This document shows, piece by piece, positions 38,270-46,541 of a DNA stretch of 64,000 nt. This DNA is from Acetobacterium sp. KB-1. Lineage in GTDB: Bacteria; Bacillota; Clostridia; Eubacteriales; Eubacteriaceae. Where the stretch lies: the NCBI RefSeq assembly GCF_003260995.1, contig NZ_CP030040.1, forward strand, positions 1,973,995 through 2,037,994, read 5' to 3'. The notes under the pieces were generated by a model, which was not told the DNA's origin, ran no database searches, and saw only the letters and a program-made list of their open reading frames with translations. The translations under genes and the position numbers were made by a program. Each line of letters begins with the position of its first letter. Position 1 is the stretch's first letter.

Positions 38270-38890
38270 TTATTCTTGTTTCTCCTGAATTTCTTCAGTC
38301 TTTTTTTCTGCGGTTTTTTCTATCTTTTTGCGCACATTGATCCGGTTCATCGCTAAATCAATGCCATCCTTGACAAAAATATCCACCCCTTTTGCGGCTT
38401 CCATTATGGCATTCTCAATGGCCGGAAATTCACTTTTGGGAAAACGTCCCAGAACATAGTGAACCAATTCAGAACCTGGCCGGGGTCGACCAATGCCGAT
38501 CCGAATTCGTGAAAATTCGGGATTCCCCAAATGCGAAATAATCGAGCGCATGCCGTTATGAGTCCCGGCGCTGCCGTGCTGCCGAATCCGCACGTCACCC
38601 GTGGCGAGGTCGATATCATCATAGATCACCAATAGGTTCTCGAGGGGGATATCATAAAAATTCATCAGCCCGGCCACACACTGACCACTATTGTTCATAT
38701 AGGTGGTCGGCTTGGCCAGCATAATCTTCTGCCCCGCTTCACGATAAACACCGGTTACTCCGCTCTGTTCTTTTTTGGTGATCGTGATACCCTTTTTATC
38801 ACTGAGATAATCAAGGGTTTCAAAACCGATATTATGTCGGGTTCCCTGGTATTCTTTACCAATGTTCCCCAATCCCACAATCAGATGCAT
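38270..38890 (-). CDS. pth: Peptidyl-tRNA hydrolase
   Basis: Releases tRNA from prematurely dropped peptidyl-tRNA. 206 residues: N-terminal VGLGNIGKEYQGTRHNIGF with the catalytic His near 20, KPTTYMNNSGQCV, VIYDDIDLATG and GSAGTHNGMRSI. The last 20 residues are a Glu/Lys-rich extension beyond the usual end. It lies 8 nt after prs. Confidence 0.97.
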   Translation of the reverse strand: MHLIVGLGNIGKEYQGTRHNIGFETLDYLSDKKGITITKKEQSGVTGVYREAGQKIMLAKPTTYMNNSGQCVAGLMNFYDIPLENLLVIYDDIDLATGDVRIRQHGSAGTHNGMRSIISHLGNPEFSRIRIGIGRPRPGSELVHYVLGRFPKSEFPAIENAIMEAAKGVDIFVKDGIDLAMNRINVRKKIEKTAEKKTEEIQEKQE

Positions 38891-38898
38891 CGGCTATC

Positions 38899-39858
38899 CT
38901 ATACGTATCTTCCCACAAAAAGCTTGCTCAGCGATCGACCAAAATGGACATAATCAATGGCCCGTCCGAAAAGAGTTCCAGTGGAAAGAATTTTTATTTT
39001 TTCAATCTGTTTTTCTTTGGGAATACACAGGGTATTGAGTGTGACCAATTCCTCAATCGCAGAATCCTGAATTCGCTGGATGGCCGGCCCGGAAAATACC
39101 CCATGACTACAGGCGGCATAGACCGAATTGGCACCAAGATCAAGAAGAGCGTTGGCCCCGGAGGTAATGGTTCCGGCGGTATCAATCATATCATCGATCA
39201 TGATACAGTTTTTCCCTTTAACATCGCCGATAACATTCATCACCGCGGTTTCATTGGGACGGGGACGTTCCTTATCAATAATGGCAAAGGGACAGTTTAA
39301 GTTTCTGGCCAGTTTTCTGGATCGCTTGACGCTACCCACATCCGGAGAAACCACGACCATATTTCCCATTTTTTTCTCTTTGTAATATTCAGTGATCAGG
39401 GCACCGCCTGATAAGTGATCCAGAGGAATATCAAAGAAACCCTGAATCTGGTTGGAGTGAAGATCCATTGTGATGACCCGGTCAGCACCGGCTGTGGTTA
39501 ATAAATTGGCCACCAGTTTTGCTGTGATGGGGTCCCGGGATTTCGCCTTACGATCCTGTCTGGCATAACCATAATAAGGGATTACGGCATTAATTCGCCC
39601 TGCTGAAGCCCGTTTCATGGAATCGATGAGAATCAGTAATTCCATTAAATTTTCATTCACCGGAGTTCCGGTGGACTGGATTACAAAAACATCTGCACCA
39701 CGAACCGATTCAAAAACGTTGACGCCGATTTCCCCGTCACTAAAGGAGACCACCTCAGCGTTACATAGCTGAACTTCTAAATATTCGGCAATTTCCTGTG
39801 CCAATGCCATATTTGAGTTCCCAGCAATAATCTTAATTCCACTATACTTTCCATCCAT
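38899..39858 (-). CDS. prs: Ribose-phosphate pyrophosphokinase
   Basis: Makes PRPP for nucleotide, NAD, histidine and tryptophan synthesis. 319 residues, class I: FSDGEIGVNVFESVRG, YYGYARQDRK, DLHSNQIQGFFDIP and the PRPP loop IMIDDMIDTAGTI. In the conserved glmU-prs-pth-mfd order. Its product is also the effector of the PurR encoded nearby. Confidence 0.98.
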   Translation of the reverse strand: MDGKYSGIKIIAGNSNMALAQEIAEYLEVQLCNAEVVSFSDGEIGVNVFESVRGADVFVIQSTGTPVNENLMELLILIDSMKRASAGRINAVIPYYGYARQDRKAKSRDPITAKLVANLLTTAGADRVITMDLHSNQIQGFFDIPLDHLSGGALITEYYKEKKMGNMVVVSPDVGSVKRSRKLARNLNCPFAIIDKERPRPNETAVMNVIGDVKGKNCIMIDDMIDTAGTITSGANALLDLGANSVYAACSHGVFSGPAIQRIQDSAIEELVTLNTLCIPKEKQIEKIKILSTGTLFGRAIDYVHFGRSLSKLFVGRYV

Positions 39859-39913
39859 GCGTTTTATACCTCTTCTTAATCTTCTCTATTTTCTATTTTT
39901 TTATTAACCTGTA

Positions 39914-41272
39914 TTACTTTTTTAAGTAGCCGACCTTATTGACCTGTCTGGCTCTGGCAATCGCCAAACTGTCTTCCGGGACGTCGTCCGTGATGGTGGA
40001 ACCGGCGGCAATATAAGCCCCTTCCTTAACGGTTACCGGGGCAATCAGATTGGTGTTACACCCGACAAAGGCATTCTTTTCTACAATCGTCCGGTATTTA
40101 TTTTTGCCATCATAATTCACAAAAACGGTGCCGCAACCCAGGTTGACATTCTCGCCGACGTCGCCATCGCCAATATAGGTCAAATGGGAAGCCTTTGCGC
40201 CGTCGCCCATGGTGGAGTTCTTCACTTCGACAAAATCACCAACCTTGCAATGCTTGCCAATCTGACTACCCGGACGAATATAAGCGTAGGGTCCGACGTT
40301 GGTGTAATCATCGACACGACTCTCTAATATTGTGGAACTCTGGATAGAAACCTTATTCCCAATTTTTGCGTCAACTAACCGGCAATTTGCTCCGATAACA
40401 CAATCTTTGCCAATTTCGGTTTCGCCTTCCAGAATAACGCTGGGATAGAGGACGGTATCCTGACCAACGATTGCTCTGGCTCCCACATAGGTCGTTGCCG
40501 GATCGATGATCGTCACGCCGGCATCCATCAGTCTGTGGTTAATCCGTTTTCGCATCACCGCTTCTGCCTCTGCCAACTGCACCCGGGAATTGATCGCCTG
40601 AATGTCTTCCGGATCCGGGGTCACAAAGGTGCCTGCTGTTTTTCCCATTTCCCGCAAAATTTCAATGACATCGGTGAGATAATACTCACCCTGGACATTA
40701 TCTGTTTTTAATTGCGCCAGTGCCAGGACAAGGGCCTGAGCGTCGAAGCAATACATCCCGGAATTGATTTCTTTGATCTGTTTTTCGACCAGATTGGCAT
40801 CCTTCTCTTCGACAATCTTAAGCAGTTCGCCACTTCTATTTTTAATCATCCGGCCATAGCCGGTGGGCTCATCAAACTCTGCCGTTAAGACCGTTACCGC
40901 ATAACCTCCGGACTCATGAGCCCGAACCAGGCCGGTCAGGGTCTCTGCCTGGATCAGTGGGGCATCCCCGACCAACACAACCAGATTTCCCTTAAGCGCT
41001 TCAAAAAAGGGGAGTGCCTGTAAAACGGCATGACCGGTGCCAAGTTGTTCTTTCTGGAAATAGGTAGTGATCTGTGGCGGCAGGCTTTCTTTGACCAACT
41101 CAGCCTGAAAGCCGACAATCACTGCAATCTCCGAAATGCCCGACGTCTTACTGACTTCTATCACGTAATCCAGAATATTCTCCCCACATACCTGATGGAG
41201 TACCTTGGGCTTTTGGGACCGCATCCGGGTTCCTTCGCCGGCTGCCAATATGATGGTTTTTGAATCGTTCAT
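39914..41272 (-). CDS. glmU: Bifunctional N-acetylglucosamine-1-phosphate uridyltransferase/glucosamine-1-phosphate acetyltransferase
   Basis: Makes UDP-GlcNAc for peptidoglycan. 452 residues: N-terminal nucleotidyltransferase (LAAGEGTRMRSQKPKVLH; LVGDAPLI; YGRMIKN) and a C-terminal left-handed beta-helix acetyltransferase (hexapeptide repeats from about 250; NCRLVDAKIG; ASHLTYIGDG; NLGCGTVFVNYDG). GTG 41284 opens the frame, but ATG 41272 has GGAG six nt upstream and is preferred. Follows spoVG after its terminator, as in Bacillus. Confidence 0.97.
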   Translation of the reverse strand: MNDSKTIILAAGEGTRMRSQKPKVLHQVCGENILDYVIEVSKTSGISEIAVIVGFQAELVKESLPPQITTYFQKEQLGTGHAVLQALPFFEALKGNLVVLVGDAPLIQAETLTGLVRAHESGGYAVTVLTAEFDEPTGYGRMIKNRSGELLKIVEEKDANLVEKQIKEINSGMYCFDAQALVLALAQLKTDNVQGEYYLTDVIEILREMGKTAGTFVTPDPEDIQAINSRVQLAEAEAVMRKRINHRLMDAGVTIIDPATTYVGARAIVGQDTVLYPSVILEGETEIGKDCVIGANCRLVDAKIGNKVSIQSSTILESRVDDYTNVGPYAYIRPGSQIGKHCKVGDFVEVKNSTMGDGAKASHLTYIGDGDVGENVNLGCGTVFVNYDGKNKYRTIVEKNAFVGCNTNLIAPVTVKEGAYIAAGSTITDDVPEDSLAIARARQVNKVGYLKK

Positions 41273-41301
41273 TTTCATCTCCACTACTAATCATTAACAA
41301 C

Positions 41302-41332
41302 AAAAAAAGGGAAGCACTTCCCCCTTTTTTAA
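41302..41332 (-). terminator. Terminator of spoVG
   Basis: GGGAAG/CTTCCC hairpin with A/T flanks pairing further; T run on the minus strand. About 15 nt after the spoVG stop, so it may be partially read through into glmU. Confidence 0.85.
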
Positions 41333-41345
41333 ACGTTTTAAATTT

Positions 41346-41669
41346 TTATTCTTCTTCGTAATCTACTTCTAGTTCAACTGTTGCTTCTTCTTCATTGGTT
41401 ACTTGGTTATCCTCTTCTATGGCCTTCTCGTAAGCTCGCAGGACGCTCTCCTGCATTTCACGACGGGTACCCATGTTAATGGGATGTGCAATATCTTTGA
41501 ATTCACCGTCCGGCGTTTTTCGACTGGGCATTGCAATAAAAAATCCGCTTTGGCCTTCAATTACCTTAATATCATGAACAACAAATTGATCATCGAAAGT
41601 AACTGAGACAATTGCTCTCATTTTTCCCTCTGGATACGTTTTCCGTACTCTTACGTCCGTTATTTCCAT
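41346..41669 (-). CDS. spoVG: SpoVG family RNA/DNA-binding regulator
   Basis: 107 residues beginning [19 protein letters not shown] and including [22 protein letters not shown], the hallmark of SpoVG; the tail is acidic. SpoVG binds nucleic acids and affects many processes in non-sporulating bacteria too, so its presence does not prove sporulation. A sigma-H-like promoter lies upstream. Confidence 0.97.
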   Translation of the reverse strand: MEITDVRVRKTYPEGKMRAIVSVTFDDQFVVHDIKVIEGQSGFFIAMPSRKTPDGEFKDIAHPINMGTRREMQESVLRAYEKAIEEDNQVTNEEEATVELEVDYEEE

Positions 41670-41728
41670 CTCGTAAGCCTCCCCTTTGAAATAAAGTCAC
41701 ATGTCTAATTCTAGATATATACTAACAC

Positions 41729-41758
41729 AAATTCAACTATATTAAAACAAAAACCTTA
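41729..41758 (-). promoter_or_regulatory. Sigma-H-like promoter of spoVG
   Basis: On the minus strand, TAAGGTTTT (41750-41758), 12 nt, then GTTGAATTT (41729-41737). The second box fits the RNNGAATWW pattern exactly and the first differs by one key base (AGGT for AGGA) from known sigma-H sites. It lies about 60 nt upstream of the spoVG start. Confidence 0.5.
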
Positions 41759-41876
41759 ATTTTTTTCGATTCTTATTATTTTCAAAAAGGGTTTGAAAAT
41801 ACAAAAAAATTCTTTTATCTAAGCTTCTGTTTTAGTGTTAACGGTGGGTTCTGAGGGGGTTTTTAGCTTTTCGCTT

Positions 41877-42680
41877 TCAGTCTTCTAAATGGAGCGAAAC
41901 CTGCAATCCGGCTTCCAGATTTTCGTCATCCATCCAGATTAGCGGGGTGAAATGTTCGACCAATTTTTCGGCCGGGGAACGGGTCACGAAAATAACACAG
42001 ATTCCCTTGACTTCGGCGCCCACCTCCTCCATCAGGTTGGTCATTCCTTTGGCGGTTCCGCCACCCTTCATAAAATCATCAATGATCAGTACTTTTTTGT
42101 CTTTAAGGTCGATACGTCGACTTAAATACATGGTATTAATCTTATTGGATGACCCCGAGATATAATTTACACTGGTGGTTGCCCCTTCGGTGACCCGATT
42201 GGATCGCCTTATCAGGCCCATTGGTACATTTAAATAATGCGCTGTTTCCATCGCTGCAGGAATGCCCTTGGTTTCGGTGGTAACCACATATTCAATCCCC
42301 ATTTCGCCATATTTTGAAGCAATAATCCGGCCTATATTTTTAGAATAGCGGGGATTCGAGAGGATGTCACTGTAATAGACAAAGCCACCCTGAATTTTTC
42401 GGGCCGGGGATTGGAGCAAGTCGGCAATTTCTTTGAGGATCAGTAACTCATCTTCTCTGGTAACCCGGGGATGATAGACCATCCCCCCGGATGCCCCGGA
42501 AAAAGTTTCGACATAACCGGTACCGGTTAATTCGATGGCATTTTTTACAATCGCCACATCTTCACAGACACTCGATTTACCCGCTTCCAGTAAATCGGTA
42601 AAATAATTGAAACTGAAAACCTGGTTGGGATGGTCTGACAATATTTTTGTGATGACGCTGATTCTTTCATTCTTTTTCAT
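41877..42680 (-). CDS. purR: Purine operon regulator PurR (PRPP-responsive)
   Basis: 267 residues of the Firmicutes PurR type, unrelated to LacI-family PurR. N-terminal winged helix (about 1-73; ERISVITKILSDHPN at the start) and a phosphoribosyltransferase-fold domain with PRPP motif VLIIDDFMKGGGTAKG near 197. It binds PurBox DNA and is released by PRPP. A perfect PurBox precedes the gene, so it is probably autoregulated. Confidence 0.97.
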   Translation of the reverse strand: MKKNERISVITKILSDHPNQVFSFNYFTDLLEAGKSSVCEDVAIVKNAIELTGTGYVETFSGASGGMVYHPRVTREDELLILKEIADLLQSPARKIQGGFVYYSDILSNPRYSKNIGRIIASKYGEMGIEYVVTTETKGIPAAMETAHYLNVPMGLIRRSNRVTEGATTSVNYISGSSNKINTMYLSRRIDLKDKKVLIIDDFMKGGGTAKGMTNLMEEVGAEVKGICVIFVTRSPAEKLVEHFTPLIWMDDENLEAGLQVSLHLED

Positions 42681-42703
42681 TTTACACCTATGATGGATTT
42701 TTT

Positions 42704-42716
42704 AAATCCGAACATT
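42704..42716. promoter_or_regulatory. PurBox upstream of purR
   Basis: AAATCCGAACATT fits the known consensus AWWWCCGAACWWT at every position, 24 nt before the purR start codon. A second, imperfect CCGAAT-type site lies on the minus strand near 42804-42815, just after the murC -10 box. Confidence 0.8.
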
Positions 42717-42774
42717 TTTCTCAATAGTTATAATATTATTCATATTTTATTAAAAGTGCAAGTTTTTTTTAATC

Positions 42775-42804
42775 TTTACTCCATAGAAACACCTGTGTTA
42801 TAAT
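42775..42804 (+). promoter_or_regulatory. murC promoter with internal palindrome
   Basis: TTTACT (42775-42780), 18-nt spacer, TATAAT (42799-42804). The spacer contains the palindrome AACACCTGTGTT (42788-42799), similar to the operator-like repeat in front of xre at 12636-12653. Confidence 0.65.
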
Positions 42805-42941
42805 TCGGATCAAAGTGTTTTTCCCAATTTTGACCAATAATTTGGTTATTTCATAGCTATTCTTAACTTGGCAACCAACACTTTTCGTTGAATCATTAAG
42901 AAATAATTAAGATTTTATTACCGTTAAAGGAGCTGATTAAT

Positions 42942-44360
42942 TTGAAAGCACAACTCGAAAACAAATTTAACCGACCGATTAATAAATTATTCTTCATTGG
43001 AATTGGTGGCAGTAGCATGAGTGGCCTGGCTACGATGTCGTTATCCCAGGGGTTTTCCATTGAAGGTTCTGATATGGTTGCTTCATCCTACACCGAAAAA
43101 TTGGAGTGCCTGGGCGTCAAAATCCATATCGGGCATGACTATAAAAACATTCCTGCTGACACCGATTGTGTTGTTTATTCTGCCGCCATTCATGACGATA
43201 ACCCGGATATGGTGAAAGCCACAGATCTGGATCTTCCTAAAATCGAACGTTCCAGTTTCCTGGGTCTCTTTTCCCACATCTTTGATAAAACCATCGCCGT
43301 TTCCGGAACTCATGGTAAAACGACAACCTCCTCCATGGTTGCCTGCCTGCTCCAGGATGCCGATCTGCGACCCAGCCTGAGTATTGGTGGCAAGCTTGAT
43401 GAGTTCGGCGGCAATGCCGTGATTGACGGCAAAGCGTTCTTTGTCGTGGAAGCCTGTGAATATGTCGACAGTTTTCTGACAACTTCCCACTCGATTGGCA
43501 TCATTACCAATATCGAAGAGGATCATCTGGACTATTTTAAAGGCGGATTAAAGCAGATCAAAGAATCGTTTACTAATTTTGGTAAAATCCTGCCGGCCGA
43601 TGGACTGATGATTGCCTACGGCGACTCCCAGGATGTTCTCGATGTCGTCACCGACTTAGCCTGCCCGGTAGTCACCTACGGGTTGAACAAAAAAAATGAC
43701 TGGTATCCCGAAAACATTACCTATGACAATGTTGGTAAGCCCAGCTTTGATGTCTATAAGAAGGGTGAATTCTATGGCCATTATCAACTTATCATCCCTG
43801 GTCAGCATAATGTTCTGAACGCCCTTTCAGCTATTATCTGCGGTGACTTCCTTGACATCCCAGTCGCAATATCGATCGCTTCGATGGCAAAATTCAGCGG
43901 TGCTAAACGTCGTTTCGAGTTCCGGGGCGAAGTCAACGGCATCAACGTTTATGAAGACTATGCGCATCATCCCACCGAGTTAAAGGTGGTTGTGGACGCC
44001 TGTCTCAATTATGAACACCATAAACTCTGGGTTGTTTTTCAACCCCATACCTATTCCCGAACCTTCTTTTTCTTTGATGATTTCGTGGACGCTTTTGCCA
44101 AAGCCGACTATGTTATTCTCAACGATATTTATTCCGACCGGGAAGACAATGACTGGGATGTTTATTCCGAGGATCTGCAAAAAGCCATTGAAGCAAAATA
44201 CAGTATCCCAACGGTCACTATTTCGACCTTTGAGGATATTGTTAACCATCTGACCGCTAACTTATGCCCGAATGATCTGGTTCTTGTGGCTGGTTCCCAA
44301 ACGATCAACCACGTCGCTTTTGATCTGGTTGATAAGTTAAAAGCGATTCATAAATCTTGA
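42942..44360 (+). CDS. murC: UDP-N-acetylmuramate--L-alanine ligase
   Basis: First peptide-adding ligase of peptidoglycan. 472 residues: N-terminal Rossmann GIGGSSMSGLA, the ATP loop SGTHGKTTTSSMVA near 122, the middle-domain VEACEYVDSF, and late EDYAHHPTELK and QPHTYSRT. The start is TTG 42942 with AAAGGAG nine nt upstream; no ATG nearby has a better site. The leader is long, about 130 nt from the predicted start of transcription. Confidence 0.97.
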   Translation: MKAQLENKFNRPINKLFFIGIGGSSMSGLATMSLSQGFSIEGSDMVASSYTEKLECLGVKIHIGHDYKNIPADTDCVVYSAAIHDDNPDMVKATDLDLPKIERSSFLGLFSHIFDKTIAVSGTHGKTTTSSMVACLLQDADLRPSLSIGGKLDEFGGNAVIDGKAFFVVEACEYVDSFLTTSHSIGIITNIEEDHLDYFKGGLKQIKESFTNFGKILPADGLMIAYGDSQDVLDVVTDLACPVVTYGLNKKNDWYPENITYDNVGKPSFDVYKKGEFYGHYQLIIPGQHNVLNALSAIICGDFLDIPVAISIASMAKFSGAKRRFEFRGEVNGINVYEDYAHHPTELKVVVDACLNYEHHKLWVVFQPHTYSRTFFFFDDFVDAFAKADYVILNDIYSDREDNDWDVYSEDLQKAIEAKYSIPTVTISTFEDIVNHLTANLCPNDLVLVAGSQTINHVAFDLVDKLKAIHKS

Positions 44361-44385
44361 CATTTTTTCCCAACAAGCGTATTCT
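44357..44385 (+). promoter_or_regulatory. Promoter of the first DUF4190 gene
   Basis: TTGACA (44357-44362, overlapping the murC stop codon), 17 nt, then TATTCT (44380-44385). Confidence 0.7.
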
Positions 44386-44419
44386 AAAGAGAGAAATAAT
44401 TTTACTTTAGGAGGCTTAC

Positions 44420-44707
44420 ATGGAACAGTATAATAATAAGGCGACTGCTTCCCTTGTATTGGGAATCGTATCCTTGGTTAGTATCTGGTTTAGTTATTTT
44501 ACCATTATTGGTATTATCTGTGCGATTATCGGTTTAATCTTTGCCATCCAGATCCGCAAAGCCGGCGAATTGGAAGGGTTTACCCCAAACGGCATGGCGA
44601 CTGCCGGTTTGATCCTTAATATCATTGGCCTCGCCCTCTGTGCACTTGTACTGATCGCCTGTGTGGCCTGTGTCGGACTATTGGGCACCGCAGCGATGTT
44701 TGGCTGA
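44420..44707 (+). CDS. DUF4190 small membrane protein
   Basis: 95 residues with two or three hydrophobic segments (about 10-45 and 60-92). Carries the DUF4190 pattern: LGIVSLVS, an inner loop around IRKAGELEG, and GMATAGLILNIIGLAL. Function unknown. Clearly related to the C-terminal part of the protein at 45635-46489. SD AGGAGG precedes ATG 44420; it has its own promoter and terminator. Confidence 0.85.
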   Translation: MEQYNNKATASLVLGIVSLVSIWFSYFTIIGIICAIIGLIFAIQIRKAGELEGFTPNGMATAGLILNIIGLALCALVLIACVACVGLLGTAAMFG

Positions 44708-44715
44708 TTCAAGCA

Positions 44716-44750
44716 AAAAAATAGACGACTGCCATCGTCTATTTTTTTTA
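44716..44750 (+). terminator. Terminator of the first DUF4190 gene
   Basis: AAAATAGACGA/TCGTCTATTTT with a 6-nt loop and T run, about 10 nt after the stop codon. Confidence 0.92.
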
Positions 44751-44805
44751 CCTGAGAATCAAATTTAATTATTTTTATCCCACCCTTCCCAATGAAAGGA
44801 GTTTT

Positions 44806-45576
44806 ATGTACCCCCTTATTCATATCTTTCAATATACCATCCCGACCTTTGGGGTCCTGTTTTTAATTGGAACCGGATGCGGCTTTCTACTGGCCATTCC
44901 AACTGCTAAAAAATATCATATCTCAACGATGGATGCCATGTTTTTCGGACTTTTTGGCATCATCGGTGGGATCATCGGGGCCAAGCTACTGTATATCATT
45001 GTCGATTTGCCCAATCTGATCGCCAGCCCGGAGACCGCCCTGATTCGACTCGCCACCGGTGGTGCCGTCTTCTATGGCGGACTGATCGGCGGAATCCTGG
45101 GCGGTTTTCTTTACACTCGCGTCTATCGACTTGACGCCATCAAGTTTTTTGATATTGCAGTGCCATCGCTAGCACTGGCTCAGGCCTTCGGCCGGATTGG
45201 CTGCTTCTTCAATGGCTGCTGTTATGGTATTCCCTATGATGGTCCCTTGGCTGTCCATTATCCCGTTGGCGCCTATCCACCCTCCGGAATCGGTCTGTTT
45301 CCGGCCCAGTTGTCTGAATCGGCCTTTCTTTTTATACTCACTTTAGTTCTGATGGTGGTATTGTGGAAAAGCAGAAATCCTGGTTTTACAACCGGTTTTT
45401 ATTTAATCGCTGCCGGTATCTTTCGTTTCATCAATGAGTTTTTCCGCTCCGATCCCAGAGGCATCATCGGTTTTCTCTCAACCTCACAGTTTATCAGCCT
45501 GATTGTTATTGCATTTGGATTACTTTTTATCATTAAAATTCCCCAGACCCTTTATCAAAAACACTTGAAAAATTAG
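44806..45576 (+). CDS. lgt: Prolipoprotein diacylglyceryl transferase
   Basis: Transfers diacylglyceryl to the lipobox cysteine of prolipoproteins such as the PrsA-like protein of this window. 256 residues, seven membrane segments; the motif RIGCFFNGCCYG near 128 and FYGGLIGGILGG near 88 are the Lgt signatures, and RFINEFFRSD closes the fold. SD AAAGGAG lies upstream of ATG 44806. Confidence 0.96.
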   Translation: MYPLIHIFQYTIPTFGVLFLIGTGCGFLLAIPTAKKYHISTMDAMFFGLFGIIGGIIGAKLLYIIVDLPNLIASPETALIRLATGGAVFYGGLIGGILGGFLYTRVYRLDAIKFFDIAVPSLALAQAFGRIGCFFNGCCYGIPYDGPLAVHYPVGAYPPSGIGLFPAQLSESAFLFILTLVLMVVLWKSRNPGFTTGFYLIAAGIFRFINEFFRSDPRGIIGFLSTSQFISLIVIAFGLLFIIKIPQTLYQKHLKN

Positions 45577-45634
45577 ATATTTACCGTACTTTAGGGTATA
45601 ATCAGTATATCCGAACTTATTAGGAGGTATTATT

Positions 45635-46489
45635 ATGGATATTTATGATGGTTATATGGGCGGTATTTCTTCCCATCCTGACAGTTTTTGGGCGATCATG
45701 CCCGTTATTATGTCAGTTCTCGGTATTATTTTAGCGATCAGTCTCGTTGTTGGCATAATTTGCTACGTTTTTAATTCACTTGGTCTTTATACCATGGCTA
45801 AAAACCGAAATTTGGATAACCCCTGGTTGGCCTGGATTCCTTTCGCCAGCAGTTATCTGATGGGTGAATTGATCAATGATGATGTTTCTATCGGCACCTG
45901 GCACATTCCCTATGCCAAACTCTTTCTTCCGCTAATGGGTCTGGCCTTAAGTATTGTCATGATGGTTCTTGGATTCATCCCTTATCTGGGCGCCTTTGTG
46001 AGCATCTTGTTATCACTGGCACTGAGCTTCTACTATTATGCCGCTCAATTCTGGCTTTACAGTATTTATGACAAGGATCACCGGGTCCTTTATCTGGTCC
46101 TCAGTATTATTTTCCCTTTCCTGGGACCGATTTTCATCTTTATCGTTCGTAATCGGACTCCCTACGATGAACGTCATCCGGAAGTGGTTGCAGAAACCTA
46201 TGATTCTAAATCAATCCTTGCTCTGACGCTGGGGATCATCTCAATTGTCAGTGTTATCACTTTTATCGGTAGTGGTTTGTTTACCGGCGCCGTCGGTCTT
46301 ATTTTTGGGATGATTGCCATGAAGGAACGAAAGCTCCAGGGTCTGCCCACTGGTATGGCAATGGCCGGTCTGATTTGTTCAATCATTGGGATGGCCTTTA
46401 CCGTACTGATGGTTTTTGCCTGCATTACCTGCATTGGAGTCGGCGGCATGGGAATGCTGGGTGGTCTGATGGACGGCATGTACTACTAA
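45635..46489 (+). CDS. Multi-pass membrane protein with C-terminal DUF4190 domain
   Basis: 284 residues, about six to seven membrane segments. Residues 1-185 form a multi-pass domain resembling DUF5684-type proteins (AKNRNLDNPWLAWIPF). Residues about 190-284 are a DUF4190 domain matching the small protein at 44420 (GLIFGMIAMKERKLQG; GMAMAGLICSIIGMA). Function unknown. SD TAGGAGG precedes the ATG. It follows lgt by 58 nt and precedes the patatin gene by 52 nt. Confidence 0.8.
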   Translation: MDIYDGYMGGISSHPDSFWAIMPVIMSVLGIILAISLVVGIICYVFNSLGLYTMAKNRNLDNPWLAWIPFASSYLMGELINDDVSIGTWHIPYAKLFLPLMGLALSIVMMVLGFIPYLGAFVSILLSLALSFYYYAAQFWLYSIYDKDHRVLYLVLSIIFPFLGPIFIFIVRNRTPYDERHPEVVAETYDSKSILALTLGIISIVSVITFIGSGLFTGAVGLIFGMIAMKERKLQGLPTGMAMAGLICSIIGMAFTVLMVFACITCIGVGGMGMLGGLMDGMYY

Positions 46490-46541
46490 TCAAACGATTC
46501 TTTAGCAACACATTTCTTATTAACAAAGAGGTGAACATCAA

